Shown: positions 40,555-49,551, numbered from the stretch's first letter. The stretch is DNA of 64,000 nt from Leucobacter celer subsp. astrifaciens (GCF_001273835.1 NZ_JHEI01000146.1:1-64000); one strand, 5' to 3'. Numbers and translations are program-made. Notes: generated from the sequence alone by a model not told the origin.

Positions 40555-42330
40555 CTACGTATCAGATCCGTCACCCGTTGTGCCGTCCTCGCCCGCTCGC
40601 TCATTGATCGAGCCTGCTTCTCGTCCGTCTTTCTTAGAGCCGGCTGTTGCCGTCTGGGCGAGCAGGACCTTCAGAGCGTCATTCACCGGGTCTGGGAGCC
40701 GTGTCGTTCGAACCAGACTGTCGCTCAGTTCCGACCACGATTGCAGGGAGCGCAGAAGCGCTTCCGTGTGTGTGGTGTTCTGGGCGAACGACAGCATAGC
40801 CCGGTCGGTGGTGCGGGCCGCTTCAATCGCCTCTCGGATCAGAGCGGATGGGTCCAGGGAATCGAGATTGGTGTGCACCCATTCGGGGATGCGCAGAGAC
40901 GCGAGAAGCATGGCCCTGTTGGATTCCGAGAGTCGGGCGGCATCGATGGCCGCCTGCATCGACTCGGAACGGTTCGCTCGTGCGATCGCTGCGGTCAACT
41001 TCAACTGCCTCGTCAGATTCTGCTTGCGTAGATCTTCAAGAACTTGACTGTGAATGTCCAACCAGAGTGGATCAACGCTCGTCCGACGCGCGATCCTCTG
41101 GCCCAGATCCTCGAGTTCATCCATTATCAGTCCGGCGCACCAGACCTGCTTCCGTTTCCGATTCGTGAGCGGCCGCAATACGTCCGCCTCTGCGAGCTTC
41201 TCGATCGCGCCGTACACCGACGAAGTCGCGCCGCCGATGAGGTCGCCCATGTCTTCCGACGTGAAGAACGGAACGGTGGGAAGCAGATCGAGGATCTTCC
41301 GCGCCGCGCTGCCGGCCCGAGGCATCTTCCCCGCCATGGTGACGTAGATGCCGTTCCACTGTTCCGGAAGCTCAGCGAGCCGCTCTGCCGTGGTCTCGGA
41401 TTCTTGCGAGGCGGTGCGCGCCGCACGAGCAAGCGCACGGATCATCGGGCCGGCATCCCCTTCACGGTAGGCAGCCAGCACCTCAAAATAGGTCGCCTTC
41501 TTCGCCACCAGGGCAGAAGCGATCGGCACTATCACACGGGAGGTCACCCCGCGCCGCCGCAGGATCGTATTGATGAGCGCACGCCCAATGCGCCCATTCC
41601 CATCTGTGAACGGGTGAATCGATTCGAACTGCGCGTGAGCGATCGCCGCCTGCGCGATCACCGGCACATCATCTCGGTTGGCAAATTCGAGAAGATCCGC
41701 CATATATTCCGCGACCGTCTCGGCTGGGGGCGGTACGTATGTCGCGTTCCGCAGGGAATAGTCGGAGCCTTCGATCCAGTTCTGCACATCCCGCAGATGT
41801 CCTGCGTACGGCGCTTCTCGCGGATCATCGTGCATCAGAATCCGGTGCGCTGCCAAAACATCACTCAGAACGATTCGGCCTTTTCTTTCAACGGAGGAAA
41901 TCAGCGCGTCGAGAGCTTCAGCAGAAGCCACCATAAGGGTTGCGGAAGCGTTGGATTTCGTCCCGTGCACGGCACGAGCAAAGTCCTCAATCGAGGCCTC
42001 CACGTGCTCGATCTTCGACGACGCAACCGACTCGGCCCGGAGCAGCAGAACCGACAGCGCAGTCAGATTCTCCCCATGGGCAGAGTCGAGACGGGCAATC
42101 GCCGCGAGAGCCTCATCGGACTGGGCCGCGACCGGCGTCGGGAGTTCGGGATCGTAGTCACTGATCTTCGGAGGCAGGCTCACCGTGACCTCACTGAGCA
42201 TGCGATCCTCGCGGGTCCCACTCTTTTGTTTTTGCCGCCACGGAATCACCCGCTCACCATGCACCTCGATCCCGACAGTGAACCGCGCATCAGATGGCTC
42301 GGAGGATGAAGCCTCCCTCTGAGTTCCCAT
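40555..42330 (-). CDS. Fic family protein with C-terminal winged helix and helical extension
   Basis: 591 residues. The complete Fic motif HPFTDGNGRIGR is at 239-250 with catalytic His239. An N-terminal inhibitory helix SSKIEH (105-110) matches the class II pattern S-x-x-x-E-G/N except for His at the last position. A winged-helix-like part follows (ARKILDLLPTVPFFTS; TSSVYGAIEKLAEADVL, about 343-395), and then some 190 residues of helical, unrecognised sequence. Fic enzymes transfer AMP or similar groups to protein hydroxyls. Base composition is lower in GC than neighbouring genes, suggesting transfer. No antitoxin gene lies next to it. Confidence 0.9.
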   Translation of the reverse strand: MGTQREASSSEPSDARFTVGIEVHGERVIPWRQKQKSGTREDRMLSEVTVSLPPKISDYDPELPTPVAAQSDEALAAIARLDSAHGENLTALSVLLLRAESVASSKIEHVEASIEDFARAVHGTKSNASATLMVASAEALDALISSVERKGRIVLSDVLAAHRILMHDDPREAPYAGHLRDVQNWIEGSDYSLRNATYVPPPAETVAEYMADLLEFANRDDVPVIAQAAIAHAQFESIHPFTDGNGRIGRALINTILRRRGVTSRVIVPIASALVAKKATYFEVLAAYREGDAGPMIRALARAARTASQESETTAERLAELPEQWNGIYVTMAGKMPRAGSAARKILDLLPTVPFFTSEDMGDLIGGATSSVYGAIEKLAEADVLRPLTNRKRKQVWCAGLIMDELEDLGQRIARRTSVDPLWLDIHSQVLEDLRKQNLTRQLKLTAAIARANRSESMQAAIDAARLSESNRAMLLASLRIPEWVHTNLDSLDPSALIREAIEAARTTDRAMLSFAQNTTHTEALLRSLQSWSELSDSLVRTTRLPDPVNDALKVLLAQTATAGSKKDGREAGSINERAGEDGTTGDGSDT

Positions 42331-42346
42331 AACTCGTCCTCCAGCC

Positions 42347-42370
42347 CGGAATCCACCTGTTTACATTCCG
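42347..42370 (-). promoter_or_regulatory. possible operator upstream of the Fic gene
   Basis: CGGAAT and ATTCCG form a 6-bp inverted repeat 17 bases upstream of the Fic ATG, with a third CGGAAT at 42388-42393. Fic proteins with a winged-helix part may control themselves, so an autoregulatory site is possible. The arms are short, so this is tentative. Confidence 0.3.
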
Positions 42371-42487
42371 ACTTAATGATCCCAACTCGGAATATCTACC
42401 TCCGGGTTCCGGGTAACCGACCTGCTATCGCAGCGGCGGGATGTCAACCGCTTTCGACACCAGTGCCTGGGGGCGAACGCTCACCCG

Positions 42488-42580
42488 CCCGTCATCCTGC
42501 GCGGAGGCCGCTCGCGGCCGCAGTCGCAGGATCCAGGCGTGTGGATCCTGCGACTCGCTGCGCTCGCGCAGGATGACGGG
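42488..42580. repeat. nested inverted repeat (16-bp outer, 13-bp inner stem)
   Basis: CCCGTCATCCTGCGCG at 42488-42503 pairs with 42565-42580; inside it GTCGCAGGATCCA at 42523-42535 pairs with 42542-42554. All pairs are perfect. The outer arms repeat the core TCCTGCG/CGCAGGA of the inner ones, so the unit looks like two copies of one element. It lies downstream of the APC permease gene and upstream of the Fic gene. Confidence 0.85.
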
Positions 42581-42639
42581 GTGGTGCTGCGCCGCGGGTC
42601 GCCAGGGTTGCCCGCCCCGCTGCCCCGAGATCCCGAGAT

Positions 42640-42700
42640 CCCGAGATCCCGATTCTTGTCGCATCCCTGGCACGAATGCGACAAGAATCGGGATCTCGGG
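42640..42700 (-). terminator. 25-bp stem-loop after the APC permease gene
   Basis: A perfect 25-bp stem (42640-42664 with 42676-42700) and an 11-base loop end 19 bases from the permease stop. The left arm is preceded by two more copies of the 9-base unit GATCCCGAG. It is a likely terminator for the permease transcript and would also separate it from the Fic gene. Confidence 0.88.
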
Positions 42701-42719
42701 GCCGTGCGAGCCCGGATCG

Positions 42720-44075
42720 CTACTCGGCCTCGGCCTCGGCGATCGCGAGCTCCGGCGGCTGGCGGCGGAAGCCGCGGGTCGCGATCGCGAGGATCACCAC
42801 TCCGATACCCAGCCAGATCGAGCCGAGCGTGATCGCGTGCACGTCGAGCTGGCTCAGCAGATAGGCGATGACGAGCATGCCGATCACCGGGAAGACGACG
42901 TACAGCAGCACGTTGTGCGACCGGCCCTCGCGGCGCTCGCGCGCCCAGTAGACGACGACCGAGAGGTTCACCATGATGAACGCGAGGAACGCCCCGAAGT
43001 TGATGAACGAGGTCGAGGTGGTCACGTCCATGAAGATCGCGATGAGCCCGACCGCGGCGATCGCGAGGATGCTCAGCACGGGCGTGCGGAAGCGCGGGTT
43101 CAGCCGCCCGAAGAACGCCCGCGGCAGCACGCCGTCGCGTCCCATCGCGTAGAGCAGACGGCTCCCCGCGGCCTGGGCCGCGATGCCCGAGGTGAACTGC
43201 GCGATGACCAGCGCGGCGAGGAACACGGCTCCGAAGAACGCTCCGCCGATCCGGTGCGCGATCTCGAAGGCGGCAGCATCGGAGTTCTCGAACACCCCGC
43301 CCGGGTGCACCAGCTGCACGGCGTAGGAGACCACCACGAAGATGCCGCCGCCGATGAGCGCCACGAGCATGATCGCCTTCGGCACGGTGCGCCGGGGCTC
43401 GATCGTCTCCTCGGTGAGCGTGGTCACCGCGTCGAAGCCGAGGAAGGAGTAGGCCGCGATGGCGGCACCGCCCGCGATGGCGGTGAGTCCGGAGTCGATG
43501 CCGGTGAACGGCGCTGCGCTCACGAGCCCGCCCGCGCCATCGGTGCGCACGACATCGGCGAGGGCGAGTACGACGAAGAACACGATCACGAGGATCTGGA
43601 AGCTCATGAGCACGAGGTTCACCCGGTCGGCGACCTTGATCCCGATCACATTCAGCACCGTGGTGATCACGATGAAGCCGAGGATCCAGACCGGCATCGG
43701 CACGGCCGGGAACTGCGCCTGCAGGTACGAGCCGCCGATCAGCCAGATCACCATCGGCAGGAACAGGTAGTCGAGCATCGTCGCCCAGCCGACGAGGAAG
43801 CCGACGCGGCCGTCGATCGTGCGACGCACATAGGTGTAGGCCGATCCCGCCACCGGGAAGGCCGCGGCCATGCGACCGTAGCTGTTCGCGGTGAAGAGCA
43901 TCGCGATGAGCGCGAAGAGGTAGGCGCTGGCGCTGGCACCCCCGGTCTCCGAGGCGATCACCCCGAAGATGCCGAGCACGATGAGCGGGGTGAGATAGGC
44001 CAGCCCGAAGATGACGAGCGAGGGCAGCCGCAGGGTGCGGCTGAGCGTCGGCGGGGCTGCGGTGGTGGTTGACAT
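42720..44075 (-). CDS. APC superfamily amino-acid permease
   Basis: 451 residues with 12 membrane segments and a short Glu/Ala-rich tail. The N-terminal segment LVIFGLAYLTPLIVLGIFGV, then GGASASAYLFALIAMLFTANSYG, and the ASYSFLGFDAVTTLTEET-like loop (IAAYSFLGFDAVTTLTEE) are typical of the family. The ATG at 44075 was chosen because the sequence before it, although open, lacks conservation. It follows the carbon-nitrogen hydrolase gene by 65 bases. Import of an amide or amine that the hydrolase then cleaves is a reasonable reading of the pair. Confidence 0.88.
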   Translation of the reverse strand: MSTTTAAPPTLSRTLRLPSLVIFGLAYLTPLIVLGIFGVIASETGGASASAYLFALIAMLFTANSYGRMAAAFPVAGSAYTYVRRTIDGRVGFLVGWATMLDYLFLPMVIWLIGGSYLQAQFPAVPMPVWILGFIVITTVLNVIGIKVADRVNLVLMSFQILVIVFFVVLALADVVRTDGAGGLVSAAPFTGIDSGLTAIAGGAAIAAYSFLGFDAVTTLTEETIEPRRTVPKAIMLVALIGGGIFVVVSYAVQLVHPGGVFENSDAAAFEIAHRIGGAFFGAVFLAALVIAQFTSGIAAQAAGSRLLYAMGRDGVLPRAFFGRLNPRFRTPVLSILAIAAVGLIAIFMDVTTSTSFINFGAFLAFIMVNLSVVVYWARERREGRSHNVLLYVVFPVIGMLVIAYLLSQLDVHAITLGSIWLGIGVVILAIATRGFRRQPPELAIAEAEAE

Positions 44076-44140
44076 CGGTACTCCGTTGTTCCAATCGGGG
44101 GTGGGATCCGGCGCGGGATCGCGCCGGCTGGGTGGGGTCT

Positions 44141-45034
44141 TCAGCTGGTCGGCGGGGAGCCGGGCGCCCATCGTGCGGGATCGATCCGACCGCCGTACAT
44201 GGGCAGCGGGATGGGCTCGTCATCGGGCGAGAACTGCTCCCAGAGCCGGTTGGTGCCGCTGGTGCCGGTGTGGCGCACCCGCGCGACCCGCTCGGGTTCG
44301 TAGTGCACGATCAGCGTGTCCTCGCCCAGGCCGGCCTCGCCGAGCACCCAGCCCTCGGGGTCGACGGCGATGCTGCGACCGCGGCCGGCCGGCGCCGCGC
44401 AGTTCACGCTGAGCACGTAGAGCTGGTTGACGATCGCGTTGGCGCGGGCGAGCACCAGCTCCTGCTCGCGGTCCTGACTCGTGGTCTTGACCACGTTGAC
44501 CACGAGGTCGGCGCCGAGCCACGCGAGCTGCCGCGTGTGCTCGGGGAACCAGGCGTCGTAGCAGTTGGAGAGCCCGACCGCTCCGTGGCCGTGCTCGCCG
44601 CCCCCGAGTTCGGCGACCACGAACTCGGTGCCCGGCCGGTGCGGCTCGAAGGGGCGCCACGGGAACATCTTGCGGTAGCGGGCGCGAAGCACGCCCTGCG
44701 GATCGAAGAGCAGCTCGGTGTTGAAGTACCCGTCGTCGGAGCGCTCACCGATGCTGCCGGGCACGAGCCAGACGCCGTGGGCCGCCGCGATCTCGCCGAG
44801 GGCCGCGACGAAGGGGTCGTCGAGCGGCACGGCAGCAGCTTCGAGTGCGGCCGCGCGCTCCGGCTCGGGGAGGTGTCCGGCGTCGTGCAGGTGCATCTCC
44901 GGGTAGACGAGCATCTCGATCTCGGGGTGCTCGCGGAGGGTTGCGGCCACGTCCTCCCGGAACGGCTCCAGGCTCGCTCCCGCGGGGAGCGGGGTGCGCT
45001 GCGCGAGCCCGATCGCCAGCTTGCCTCGGGTCAT
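44141..45034 (-). CDS. carbon-nitrogen hydrolase (nitrilase superfamily)
   Basis: 297 residues with the full Glu-Lys-Cys triad of the superfamily: Glu46 region (MLVYPEMHLHD), Lys in RARYRKMFPW and Cys in GLSNCYDAWFPE. Residues after the Cys (FPEHTRQLAW) resemble aliphatic amidases and N-carbamoyl amide hydrolases rather than true nitrilases. It would release ammonia from an amide. It is first in a two-gene operon with the APC permease and divergent from a GntR regulator across a region with three TGATCA sites. Confidence 0.88.
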   Translation of the reverse strand: MTRGKLAIGLAQRTPLPAGASLEPFREDVAATLREHPEIEMLVYPEMHLHDAGHLPEPERAAALEAAAVPLDDPFVAALGEIAAAHGVWLVPGSIGERSDDGYFNTELLFDPQGVLRARYRKMFPWRPFEPHRPGTEFVVAELGGGEHGHGAVGLSNCYDAWFPEHTRQLAWLGADLVVNVVKTTSQDREQELVLARANAIVNQLYVLSVNCAAPAGRGRSIAVDPEGWVLGEAGLGEDTLIVHYEPERVARVRHTGTSGTNRLWEQFSPDDEPIPLPMYGGRIDPARWAPGSPPTS

Positions 45035-45055
45035 CGGGGCCTCCTCACCTCAAAG

Positions 45056-45085
45056 TGATCAGAATGAACATGATCAGTTTGATCA
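45056..45085. promoter_or_regulatory. triple TGATCA operator in the divergent region
   Basis: The palindrome TGATCA occurs at 45056-45061, 45071-45076 and 45080-45085 in an 82-bp AT-rich gap between the hydrolase and GntR-type genes. The spacing puts the first two about 15 bases and the last two 9 bases apart. Repeated symmetric sites of this kind are what a dimeric GntR regulator would bind, and they would cover the promoters of both genes. Confidence 0.65.
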
Positions 45086-45116
45086 GTATAGGCACATGAA
45101 TCGCTAGACTCAAGCC

Positions 45117-45863
45117 ATGGCCGCCAGACGCACGACCTCAGCCGCCGACGTGGAGCTCGCGCTCTTCGCGGCCCCCGGCGCCGCGGCCATGACGCGCCTG
45201 TCCGCCGTCGAGACGGTGCGCGCGCGGATCCTGCTCTCCATCGAGCACGCCCTCCTCACCCCGGGCAGCCGGCTCCCCCGCACCGAACTCATCGCCGCGG
45301 GGCTCGAGGTCAGCACCATCACCGCGCGACGCGCGCTCGAGAGCCTCGTGGCCGACGGCGTGCTGGTGCGGCGCCCCGGCCGCGGCGGTGGCACCTTCGT
45401 CGCGGAGGCGCCACCGCAGCTGCAGGACTCCTCGGTCTCGGCCTACCGCGCCGACAGCCAGGCGATCCATCGCCTCATCGACCAGCGCAGCCTCATGGAG
45501 AGCGCCCTCGTGCACGAGGCGGCCCTGCGCGCGACGCCGGAGCAGTGCGACGAACTCGACGCCCTCATCCTGCAGTCGCAGCGGGCCGCCGACTGGATGG
45601 AGCACCACGTGCCCGACTCCCGCTTCCACCACCTCGTCGCCGAGATGAGCGAGCTGCCCGAGGTGCCCACCTACCTCTCCGCCTACGAGGCGCTGATCAG
45701 ATACTTCGTGCCGTATCCGCAGGAGCAGCTCGAGGCCGGGCGCGACGAGCACCGTGCGCTGGTCGCGGCCTTCCGGGCGCACGATCCCGTCGCGGCCGTC
45801 GCCGTGACCCGCGCCCACGTCGACGCGCTCAGGCGCGAGATGTTCCTCGCGCTCGAGCGGTAG
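45117..45863 (+). CDS. GntR family regulator, FadR/FCD type
   Basis: 248 residues. The winged helix (VRARILLSIEHALLTPGSRL; ELIAAGLEVSTITARRALE, residues about 35-75) is followed by an FCD-type helical ligand domain with metal-site residues in HHLVAEMSELP and EHRALVAAFRAHDP. The wing ends in GRGGGTFVAEAP. The ATG at 45117 starts the long N-terminal segment; an internal ATG near residue 25 is also possible. It is the expected repressor of the hydrolase/APC operon, acting through the TGATCA sites beside it. Confidence 0.9.
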   Translation: MAARRTTSAADVELALFAAPGAAAMTRLSAVETVRARILLSIEHALLTPGSRLPRTELIAAGLEVSTITARRALESLVADGVLVRRPGRGGGTFVAEAPPQLQDSSVSAYRADSQAIHRLIDQRSLMESALVHEAALRATPEQCDELDALILQSQRAADWMEHHVPDSRFHHLVAEMSELPEVPTYLSAYEALIRYFVPYPQEQLEAGRDEHRALVAAFRAHDPVAAVAVTRAHVDALRREMFLALER

Positions 45864-45939
45864 GCGGAACGGCCGGGCCGCCGCTCAGGCCGCCCAGGCC
45901 ATCCGGGCCACCCAAGCCGCTCAGACCGCCCGGGCCGCC

Positions 45940-48030
45940 TCAGCCGGCACGGCGGCGGAGCACGAGCACGCCCGCCGCTGCCGCGATCAGCGCCACCGCG
46001 AAGCCCAGCACGCCCAGCGGGTCGGCGCCGGTGCGCACGAGCGGGGCCTCACGCGGGTCGCTCGCGCCGTCGGCACCGCCATGCGCGCCGCCGTTCGCGC
46101 TCCCCTGCGGGCCGCCGCTCGGCGGTTCCGAGCCCGCCGACAGGCTGAGTTCGAAGGTGCGCTCGACGCTCTGCCCGACGCGATCCTCCACGCGCACCGC
46201 GAGCTCGTACTCGCCGCCCGCGAACAGCCCCGCCGTATCGACGGTGACGACCCCCGAGTCGCTCACGGTGACCGGGACTCCTCCAGGCGCGGCGGCCGGC
46301 AGTCCCGACGAGGTGCGATTCGCCTCCACGACCGCGATCAGCTCGGGCTGCTTCGTCACCGCGTAGGCGCCCGTCTCGGGAAGGTTCTCCGGCGCGAACA
46401 CCGCCGCCGAGAACTCGACCACGTCACCGACCTCCGCCCGCTTCCGCGACTCGCCCTCGCCGACCTCCGCGAACCCGGGCTTCGCGAGCACCCGGAACGT
46501 CGCAGTGCCGGTGTCGGTGCGGCCCTCGACGTCCTCGATCGTGTAGGCGAGCTCGATCTCGTGCGAGGTCTCCCCCTCGGCCCAGACGTGGTTCGGCGCC
46601 ACCTCGACCGCGCCCGTTGCGAGGTCGGCGTTCACCGTCGCGTCCCCCGAGACGAGCGCGACATCGGAGAGGCGCTTCCCGTCGCCGCCCGCGCCGTCGA
46701 GCAGATTCAGCTCGAACGGCGCGTCTGCGCGTTCCCCGTCAACACCGGGGGCGTGCGCCCCGACGTAGGCGACGAATTCGACGTCGATCGCGCGGGACTG
46801 GCCGACCTTGTCGGTGACCTCGACCCGCACGGTCTCGGAGTCACCGGGCTCAGCTTCGGCCGGCGCCTCGTAGGTGACAACCCCCTGGTCGTCCACCGTC
46901 GCCGTGCCAGTGATCGGCGACTGGTCGATGCGGTAGCCGTCAGTCGCAGGGATCACCGGATGGTTCATCGCCCAAACCGTCGTGCTCGCGCTGCCTCCGA
47001 TCGGGACCGAGACCAGCGCGTCGTCGACCGAGAGCAACGGCGGCCGCAGCACGCGCACGTTGATCTGCGCGTTCGCCGTACCGTTGTCGTCGGTGACGGT
47101 GTACGGCGCGGCGAACGAGTACCCGTTCTGCTCACTCTCCCAGATGCGCGGCGATGGGGTGAACGTCACGCCCGTCTCGTCGAAGTCGACCGCAGCATTG
47201 TTCACGTTGGCGATGACGTTCGTCACACGCGCGTTCTCACCGCGGGCGTGATCCGGCAGGATCTCCACCCGTGTGCCGGCCGGATCAGTCTCGAAGGGGA
47301 TGTCGACGCCGAACGTATCGGCCTCGGCCGTGCCCTTGATCGTCACGGTGAACGGCTCGAACGTCTCGCCCACCTGGCCGTAGATATCGGTCGCGGTAAC
47401 CTTGAAGGTCGTTGTGCTGTTGGGGATCGCATCCACCGGCGCCGTGTAGCTGACCACTCCCGCGCTCGTGACACCGGCGGCGCCCCACGCAGGCCCCGAC
47501 ACCCCCACCGCGTAGCCGCCGTCGGTCGCGACGCCCGAGATGAAGCCTGCTCCCATCGCGGTGACCGTCGACTGCACGGTTTCTCCCGGAGCCACCACAA
47601 GCGGGCTCGGGCCGGTGCGGAACACCCACGGCTTCTGCACGACGGTGAGGTGGATCAGCCCATCCGCGGTCTCGCCGTCGCGCGACACGGTGTAGGGGAG
47701 ATCGACGGTGAAACTGTACGAGGGGTACGTCGCGGACGCCGTCGACGAGAACGCGATCGAAGTCGGGGACGTGAGCTGCGCCTGGACGCCGCCTGACGCG
47801 GAGACCGCGGTGATCTCGCTGCCCGCCTCCAAGGACTCGCCGAAGTCGACCAGTTCCCCGCTCGCAGGCACGGTGATGATCATGGTCGGCGCGGCGGGCG
47901 GCGCCGCCAGCGCGGGTGCCGCGATCCCGAACAGCGCGCCGAAGGCGAGCAGCAGTGCGAGCGCACCGGAAGCAGCGCGTCGAGTGGTCGATGAGCCGCG
48001 GCGTGCGCGCTCGAGGTAACGGTGCAGCAT
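45940..48030 (-). CDS. secreted Ig-like surface protein with non-canonical sortase signal
   Basis: 696 residues. The signal peptide (basic start, hydrophobic ALALLLAFGALFGIAAPALA, about 23-42) is followed by a series of beta-sandwich domains of about 85-100 residues in which the pattern V-x-D-x-x-GQ recurs (ATDIYGQVG, EVTDKVGQS, RVEDRVGQS). The C-terminus has LVRTG (664-668), a hydrophobic segment and RRR, a sortase layout with Val where Pro is usual. ATG at 48030 has GGAGGG upstream. It is probably anchored at the cell surface and may bind other cells or wall material. Confidence 0.82.
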   Translation of the reverse strand: MLHRYLERARRGSSTTRRAASGALALLLAFGALFGIAAPALAAPPAAPTMIITVPASGELVDFGESLEAGSEITAVSASGGVQAQLTSPTSIAFSSTASATYPSYSFTVDLPYTVSRDGETADGLIHLTVVQKPWVFRTGPSPLVVAPGETVQSTVTAMGAGFISGVATDGGYAVGVSGPAWGAAGVTSAGVVSYTAPVDAIPNSTTTFKVTATDIYGQVGETFEPFTVTIKGTAEADTFGVDIPFETDPAGTRVEILPDHARGENARVTNVIANVNNAAVDFDETGVTFTPSPRIWESEQNGYSFAAPYTVTDDNGTANAQINVRVLRPPLLSVDDALVSVPIGGSASTTVWAMNHPVIPATDGYRIDQSPITGTATVDDQGVVTYEAPAEAEPGDSETVRVEVTDKVGQSRAIDVEFVAYVGAHAPGVDGERADAPFELNLLDGAGGDGKRLSDVALVSGDATVNADLATGAVEVAPNHVWAEGETSHEIELAYTIEDVEGRTDTGTATFRVLAKPGFAEVGEGESRKRAEVGDVVEFSAAVFAPENLPETGAYAVTKQPELIAVVEANRTSSGLPAAAPGGVPVTVSDSGVVTVDTAGLFAGGEYELAVRVEDRVGQSVERTFELSLSAGSEPPSGGPQGSANGGAHGGADGASDPREAPLVRTGADPLGVLGFAVALIAAAAGVLVLRRRAG

Positions 48031-48151
48031 GGAAGACAGCCCTCCAGGACTGGACCTGCCGCGCTCACTCCCCTGCGAACTTGAACGGCGTCCAAGCATG
48101 AGCTTAATGCAGGGGGCCCGGTCCGCCAACCACGGAAGGCCCTCCGGCTCA

Positions 48152-49528
48152 CTACTCCCCGCGGGAGATGCGCGTCATCTCGTCGCGCGGCACCACCTTG
48201 ACGCGTGTGCGGCCGGCTTCCTCGCCGAGCGACAGCTCGTGCTCGTCGAGCCGCTGCCACCCCTCGATGGTGGTATACGGCACCTCGCGCTCGTGCAGCA
48301 GCTCGGGGATCGCCTCGGCCGCGGGAGTCTCCGGGCGCCACCAGCTCTCGCGATCCTCGAGCAGGCACTCGAGGGTCTCCATGGCGTCCGACTTGGTGTG
48401 GCCGATGAGGCCCACGGGGCCGCGCTTGATCCAACCCGTCGCGTACACACCCGGGATCTGAGCGCCCTCGAGATCGTGCACCCGGCCCTGCACGTTCGGG
48501 ATCACGCCCCTCGCGTCGTCGAACGGGACCTCGTCGAGGGGCGATCCGAAGTAGCCGACGGCGCGGTAGATCGACTGCATGGGGATCACCTCGAACTCGC
48601 CCGTGTCGATGACTCCGCCGCGGCCGTCGGGCGCCGTGCGCTCGATCTTGAGGCCGGCCACGCGGCCGTCCTCGACCACGACCTCGACCGGCTTCGACCA
48701 GAAGTGCATGCGGAGGCGCCGCGACGACGGCGCGACCTCGCCCGACTCGCGTTCCCGCTGTTCGGCGCGCCACTTGTCCATGATGCGGGTCATGACGACG
48801 ACCTGCTTGTTCTTGGCGAGCACCTCGTCGGCGTAGGCGTCCTCGATGTCGAAGTCGCGCTCGTCGATCACCATGTCGACGTCGCGCACCTCCCCCAGCT
48901 CGCGCAGCTCGAGCGGGGTGAACTTCACGTACTTCGGTCCGCGGCGGCCGAAGAGGTGCAGCTCCTCGATGGGATTCGCCTTGAGTCCCTCGTAGACGTT
49001 CTGGGGGATCTCGGTGGGCAGCAGGTCATCGGCGTGCTTGATGAGCATGCGCGAGATGTCGAGGGCCACATTGCCGTTGCCGACCACCCCCACTTCGCGG
49101 GCCTCGAGCGGCCAGGTGCGGGGCACGTCGGGGTGACCGTCGAACCAGCTCACGAAATCGGCGGCGCCGTAGGACCCCTCGGCGTCGATCCCGGAGATGT
49201 TTAGCGACGCATCGCGGATCGCCCCCGTGGCGAAGATCACCGCGTGGTAGTGCCGTTTGAGGTCGGCGAGGGTGATGTCCTGGCCGTAGCGCACGTTGCC
49301 GAAGTAGCGGATGGCACCGCTGTCGAGCACCTCGCGCAGCGCCGTGATGATGCCCTTGATGCGCGGATGATCGGGCGATACCCCGTAGCGCACCAGGCCG
49401 TAGGGCGCGGGCAGCTGTTCGAAGAGGTCGATCTCCACCTCGAAGTCGCGCTCCGCCTTCAGCAGCAGATCCGCCGCGTAGATCCCGGCGGGTCCCGCTC
49501 CGACGATCGCCAATCGCATCCTGCTCAT
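48152..49528 (-). CDS. fprA: ferredoxin--NADP+ reductase, adrenodoxin-reductase type
   Basis: 458 residues starting MSRMRLAIVGAGPAGIYAAD (FAD motif at 8-15). PAPYGLVRYGVSPDHPRIKG, the NADP motif VVGNGNVALDISRML and the closing GWIKRGPVGLIGHTKSDA are all exact for FprA of mycobacteria and relatives. The enzyme passes electrons between NADPH and ferredoxin. The frame is open upstream, but this start begins the FAD fold. A dispersed repeat copy lies just upstream. It is a stand-alone gene on the minus strand. Confidence 0.94.
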   Translation of the reverse strand: MSRMRLAIVGAGPAGIYAADLLLKAERDFEVEIDLFEQLPAPYGLVRYGVSPDHPRIKGIITALREVLDSGAIRYFGNVRYGQDITLADLKRHYHAVIFATGAIRDASLNISGIDAEGSYGAADFVSWFDGHPDVPRTWPLEAREVGVVGNGNVALDISRMLIKHADDLLPTEIPQNVYEGLKANPIEELHLFGRRGPKYVKFTPLELRELGEVRDVDMVIDERDFDIEDAYADEVLAKNKQVVVMTRIMDKWRAEQRERESGEVAPSSRRLRMHFWSKPVEVVVEDGRVAGLKIERTAPDGRGGVIDTGEFEVIPMQSIYRAVGYFGSPLDEVPFDDARGVIPNVQGRVHDLEGAQIPGVYATGWIKRGPVGLIGHTKSDAMETLECLLEDRESWWRPETPAAEAIPELLHEREVPYTTIEGWQRLDEHELSLGEEAGRTRVKVVPRDEMTRISRGE

Positions 49529-49551
49529 ATGGTGTTCACCTTTCCCTCGAT

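Noticed and set aside
42441..44072. A plus-strand open frame of 543 codons opposite the APC permease
   Set aside because: It mirrors the permease; the product is almost only Arg, Asp, Glu and His, as expected from the complement of hydrophobic codons.
45864..45939. Collagen-like Gly-Pro-Pro coding run after the GntR gene
   Set aside because: The GPP-like words come from the GC-rich gap in one frame that also runs through the surface-protein gene on the other strand; no start or conserved domain supports it.
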